DNA of 6,994 bases from an uncultured Garciella sp. GTDB lineage: Bacteria > Bacillota > Clostridia > Eubacteriales > Garciellaceae. The stretch spans positions 1 to 6,994 of the forward strand of contig USMD01000097.1 of NCBI GenBank assembly GCA_900555725.1, given 5' to 3'. Each line of letters opens with the position of its first letter. The stretch's first letter is position 1. Shown here in pieces: positions 4,192 to 6,994 of this stretch. The notes under the pieces are model-generated. The model searched no databases and was not told where the DNA came from. It saw only the letters and a program-made list of their open reading frames with translations. The position numbers and the translations under genes are program-made.

Positions 4192-6828
4192 TTGGAATCA
4201 TTAGGTTTAAACGAAATTCGAGAACGATTTCTTAGTTTTTTTGAAAAAAAGGGACATTTAAGATTACCGAGTTTTTCTTTAGTACCTCAAAATGACAAAA
4301 GCTTATTATTAATAAATTCAGGTATGGCTCCCCTGAAACCGTACTTTATAGGAGTAGAAAAACCACCTAGAAAGAGAGTGACAACCTGTCAGAAATGTAT
4401 TAGAACTCCAGATATTGAAAGGGTTGGACAGACTGCTCGACATGCTACCTTCTTTGAAATGTTAGGAAATTTTTCCTTTGGAGATTATTTTAAGAGGGAA
4501 ATTATTCAATGGGCATGGGAGTTTATTACCCAAGAATTAAAAATACCTCAAGATAGACTTTGGATAAGTATTTATGAAAATGATGACGAAGCCTTTGAAA
4601 TCTGGACAAAGAAAGTAGGAATTTCACCAGAAAGAATTGTAAGACTAGGAAAAGAAGATAATTTTTGGGAAATAGGAGTAGGTCCATGTGGGCCATGTTC
4701 AGAAATCTATTTTGATCGTGGGGAAGAAGTAGGTTGTGGAAAAGAAAATTGTACAGTTGGATGTGATTGCGATCGCTTTGTTGAATTTTGGAATCTAGTA
4801 TTTACTCAATTTGATAGGGATGAAGAAGGAAATTATACTCCTTTAGAGCATCCTAATATTGATACAGGAATGGGATTAGAGCGTATAGCTGCTATTATGC
4901 AAAGAGTAGATAATATATTTGAAGTAGATACCATTAGACATATATTGGATTATGTTTGTTCCTTAGCAAATACAGAATATGGAAAAGATTCTTCTAAAGA
5001 TATGTCTATTCGTGTAATTACTGATCATATTAGAAGTGTGACTTTTATGGCAAGTGATGGTATTTTACCTAGCAATGAAGGAAGAGGATATGTGCTGAGG
5101 AGGATTTTAAGAAGGGCAGCAAGGCATGGGAAATTATTAGATCTTCATGAGCCATTCTTATATAAAATATGCCACAAGGTAATTGAAGTATCTAGAGGTG
5201 CTTATCCAGAATTAGAGGAAAGGGAAGAATCTATTAAAAAAATTATTCGTATTGAAGAAGAAAGGTTTCAGGAAACCATAGACCAAGGTTTAAATATTTT
5301 GCAAAATCTTATGGAAGAATTAAGGACACAAAATGTAGACATAATTCCAGGAGTAGATGCCTTTAAGCTTTACGATACCTATGGATTCCCATTGGAATTA
5401 ACAGTGGAGATTGCAGTAGAAAAGGATATGAAAGTAGATCAAGCTGGCTTTCATGAAGAGATGGCAAAACAAAGGGAAAGGGCTAGAAGAGCAAGAAAGG
5501 TTAGTGATATTGATAGTTGGAAGGAAGATCCTTTTGCTTATCTTGGAAATAATATCGGTACAGATTTTATTGGTTATGCCCAATTAGAAGGAGAAGGAAC
5601 CATTCTTGGAATGCTAAAGGATGGGGAAATTGTACAGGAAGCTTCTATGGGGGATGAAATAATAGTCCTTTTAGATAAGACACCTTTTTATGGAGAAGGT
5701 GGAGGTCAAGTTGGTGATCAGGGGATAATTAAAACAGATACTGCTAAAATTTATGTAAAAGATTGCAAAAAGACTAGCAATAAAATTATCCATTACTGTA
5801 AAGTAGTAGAGGGAAGTATAAAGCAAGATCAAATGGTAAAAACATATATAAATAAGAACTTACGAATGAATACGGCTCGAAACCACACTAGTACTCATAT
5901 TCTTCAAAAGGCCTTAAGAGAAGTACTAGGGGATCATGTGGAACAGGCAGGTTCCTTGATAACTCCAAACAGATTAAGATTTGATTTCAAACATTTTACA
6001 AGTCTCACTCAGCAGGAAATAAAGACTGTAGAAGATCGGGTAAATGATATTATATTACAGAGTTTGCCAGTAGAGATTATAGAAACGACCCTAGAAGAAG
6101 CTGAAAAATTAGGTGCTATGGCTTTATTTGGAGAAAAATATGGGGAAAAAGTTAGATTAGTTCAAATAGGTGATTTTAGTCTAGAACTTTGCGGGGGAAC
6201 CCATTTATCAAATTCTAGTCAGGTTGGTTTATTTAAGATCATCAATGAAAGCGGTGTGGCAGCTGGAGTAAGAAGAATTGAAGCTGTTACTGGTAGAAAG
6301 GCTATTGAATACTATGAAAATAGAGAAGCTTTATTAATTGAATCCACTATTCTGCTTAAAACAACACCAACGGATTTGCTTGGGAAAGTTGGAGAGCTCT
6401 TGAAGACTATAAAGACTCAAGAAAAAGAAATAGAGCGGCTAAAGAACAAAATGACTGGTGGCTTTGTGGAAGAATTGTTAAATACAAAAGAAGAGATTTC
6501 AGGAATATCCACAATTATTGCTCGGCAAGATGATTTAGATATAGATGGTTTAAGAAAGTTAGGAGATCAATTGAAAGATAAAATTGGTTCTGGTTTAGTA
6601 ATTCTTACATCTGTTAAAAAAGGTAAAATTAATTTTGTAACTATGGCAACCAAAGATGTAGTACAAAAAGGAATTCATGCTGGAAAACTTATTGGAAAAA
6701 TTGCGCAAATTGCTGGTGGCGGTGGCGGTGGAAGACCAGATATGGCCCAGGCAGGTGGAAAAGATACGAGTAAATTATCAGAATCCCTAGAGAAAGCCAA
6801 AGAATTTATTATGCAGCAAGTAAAATGA
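4192..6828 (+). CDS. alaS: Alanine--tRNA ligase
   Basis: This is an 878-aa full-length class II synthetase that charges tRNA-Ala and hydrolyses mischarged Ser- and Gly-tRNA-Ala. The catalytic domain (about 1-240) holds class II motif 2 near RHATFFEMLGNFSFGDYF (83-100), the GVGPCGPCSEIYFDRG segment (162-177) and motif 3 in DTGMGLER (224-231). A Cys cluster at 182, 187, 191 and 193 (GCGKENC, CDCDRF) is common in Firmicute AlaRS. The tRNA-recognition region (about 245-460) includes GRGYVLRRILRRAARHG. The editing domain has HTSTH (His565, His569) and CGGTH (Cys667, His671), the four zinc ligands. A coiled-coil linker spans about 735-760. The C-Ala domain includes the Gly run and GRPDMAQAGG (842-856). 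The start is TTG 4192, with AAGGAGG (4178-4184) 7 bases upstream. It is controlled by the T-box leader. Nothing essential is missing or broken. Confidence 0.98.
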   Translation: MESLGLNEIRERFLSFFEKKGHLRLPSFSLVPQNDKSLLLINSGMAPLKPYFIGVEKPPRKRVTTCQKCIRTPDIERVGQTARHATFFEMLGNFSFGDYFKREIIQWAWEFITQELKIPQDRLWISIYENDDEAFEIWTKKVGISPERIVRLGKEDNFWEIGVGPCGPCSEIYFDRGEEVGCGKENCTVGCDCDRFVEFWNLVFTQFDRDEEGNYTPLEHPNIDTGMGLERIAAIMQRVDNIFEVDTIRHILDYVCSLANTEYGKDSSKDMSIRVITDHIRSVTFMASDGILPSNEGRGYVLRRILRRAARHGKLLDLHEPFLYKICHKVIEVSRGAYPELEEREESIKKIIRIEEERFQETIDQGLNILQNLMEELRTQNVDIIPGVDAFKLYDTYGFPLELTVEIAVEKDMKVDQAGFHEEMAKQRERARRARKVSDIDSWKEDPFAYLGNNIGTDFIGYAQLEGEGTILGMLKDGEIVQEASMGDEIIVLLDKTPFYGEGGGQVGDQGIIKTDTAKIYVKDCKKTSNKIIHYCKVVEGSIKQDQMVKTYINKNLRMNTARNHTSTHILQKALREVLGDHVEQAGSLITPNRLRFDFKHFTSLTQQEIKTVEDRVNDIILQSLPVEIIETTLEEAEKLGAMALFGEKYGEKVRLVQIGDFSLELCGGTHLSNSSQVGLFKIINESGVAAGVRRIEAVTGRKAIEYYENREALLIESTILLKTTPTDLLGKVGELLKTIKTQEKEIERLKNKMTGGFVEELLNTKEEISGISTIIARQDDLDIDGLRKLGDQLKDKIGSGLVILTSVKKGKINFVTMATKDVVQKGIHAGKLIGKIAQIAGGGGGGRPDMAQAGGKDTSKLSESLEKAKEFIMQQVK

Positions 6829-6830
6829 TA

Positions 6831-6868
6831 AAAAGGCGTGAATGCACTCCTTTTCTGTTTTAATTTTA
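6831..6868 (+). terminator. Probable intrinsic terminator after alaS
   Basis: AAAAGG (6831-6836) and GTG (6838-6840) pair with CAC (6845-6847) and CCTTTT (6849-6854), with one C-T mismatch and a 4-base loop. The T-rich tail TTTTCTGTTTTAATTTT follows. It starts two bases after the alaS stop. The stem is short and imperfect, so efficiency is uncertain. The remaining AT-rich sequence to 6970 has no open reading frame with a Shine-Dalgarno and no convincing promoter. GATAAT (6916-6921) is the only -10-like hexamer and lacks a well-spaced -35. Confidence 0.6.
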
Positions 6869-6970
6869 AATTTAGGGGAAATACTTTAATAGACTGATCT
6901 TCCTATGAAATTATGGATAATTTTTTAAAACTATTTTTTTACTATAGAAAATATGTATAAGAAAATATAT

Positions 6971-6994
6971 CTGTCTCTTATACACATCTCCGAG
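6971..6994 (-). other. Nextera i7 adapter, reverse complement (artefact)
   Basis: Positions 6971-6989 are the reverse complement of the 19-bp Tn5 mosaic end, and the following CCGAG is the start of the i7-side adapter rather than the i5 side. It mirrors positions 21-44 exactly. Genomic sequence ends at 6970. Confidence 0.97.

Noticed and set aside
6715..6735. GGTGGC-type short tandem repeat near the end of alaS
   Set aside because: It encodes the conserved glycine run of the C-Ala domain and needs no separate explanation.
45..6970. CRISPR array, tRNA or rRNA gene, prophage or defence system
   Set aside because: No regularly spaced repeats, cloverleaf, rRNA motifs or mobile or defence genes were seen on either strand.
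6954..6984. 8-bp inverted repeat TGTATAAG / CTTATACA across the 3' end
   Set aside because: One arm is genomic and the other is adapter, so the pairing is chance in AT-rich sequence.
21..6994. Composite transposon or circular element bounded by 24-bp inverted repeats
   Set aside because: The repeats are Nextera adapter with Tn5 mosaic ends, no transposase is present, and the genes between are conserved chromosomal housekeeping genes.

Overview
The window is a low-GC (about one third G+C) stretch of bacterial chromosome, most likely from an anaerobic Firmicute of class Clostridia. The evidence is the Rrf2/IscR - cysteine desulfurase - IscU gene set, strong Shine-Dalgarno sequences, sigma-A type promoters, a T-box in front of alaS, and the order Rrf2 regulator / desulfurase / PRC-barrel protein / AI-2E family protein / alaS. 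From memory, Bacillus (cymR, yrvO, yrrD, yrrI, alaS) keeps a related order. I cannot name a genus. All six genes are on the + strand and all are intact.

Both ends are not genomic. Positions 1-44 are an Illumina Nextera i7-side adapter, including what looks like the N703 index, and 6971-6994 are the reverse complement of the same adapter. Genuine sequence is therefore 45-6970, and the 24-bp perfect terminal inverted repeat is a library artefact, not a transposon.

Region 1 (45-2184) is a minimal ISC operon: iscR, iscS and iscU. It carries a -10 box whose -35 partner was lost to the adapter, and a perfect 25-bp palindrome between that -10 box and iscR with the 10-5-10 layout of an IscR operator. 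It closes with a 13-bp-stem terminator. IscS would supply persulfide sulfur, IscU would scaffold the cluster, and IscR would sense cluster supply and repress the operon. No hscA, hscB, fdx or iscA is present, and mnmA, often found here in relatives, is absent.

Region 2 (2274-3877) is a pair of genes overlapping by one base: a cytoplasmic double PRC-barrel protein and a polytopic AI-2E family membrane protein.

Region 3 (3874-6854) is alaS, with its own consensus promoter overlapping the previous stop codon. It has a complete tRNA-Ala T-box leader with specifier GCA, a canonical 7-nt antiterminator bulge and a competing terminator. The 878-aa alanyl-tRNA synthetase follows, then a probable terminator. 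The remaining 116 bases before the adapter hold no gene that I can see.

The content is mostly well-conserved housekeeping biology, and I found no convincing novel system. The points most worth checking are the IscR operator and the altered IscR cluster ligands, the missing mnmA, the small ORF laid over the T-box, and the adapter ends.
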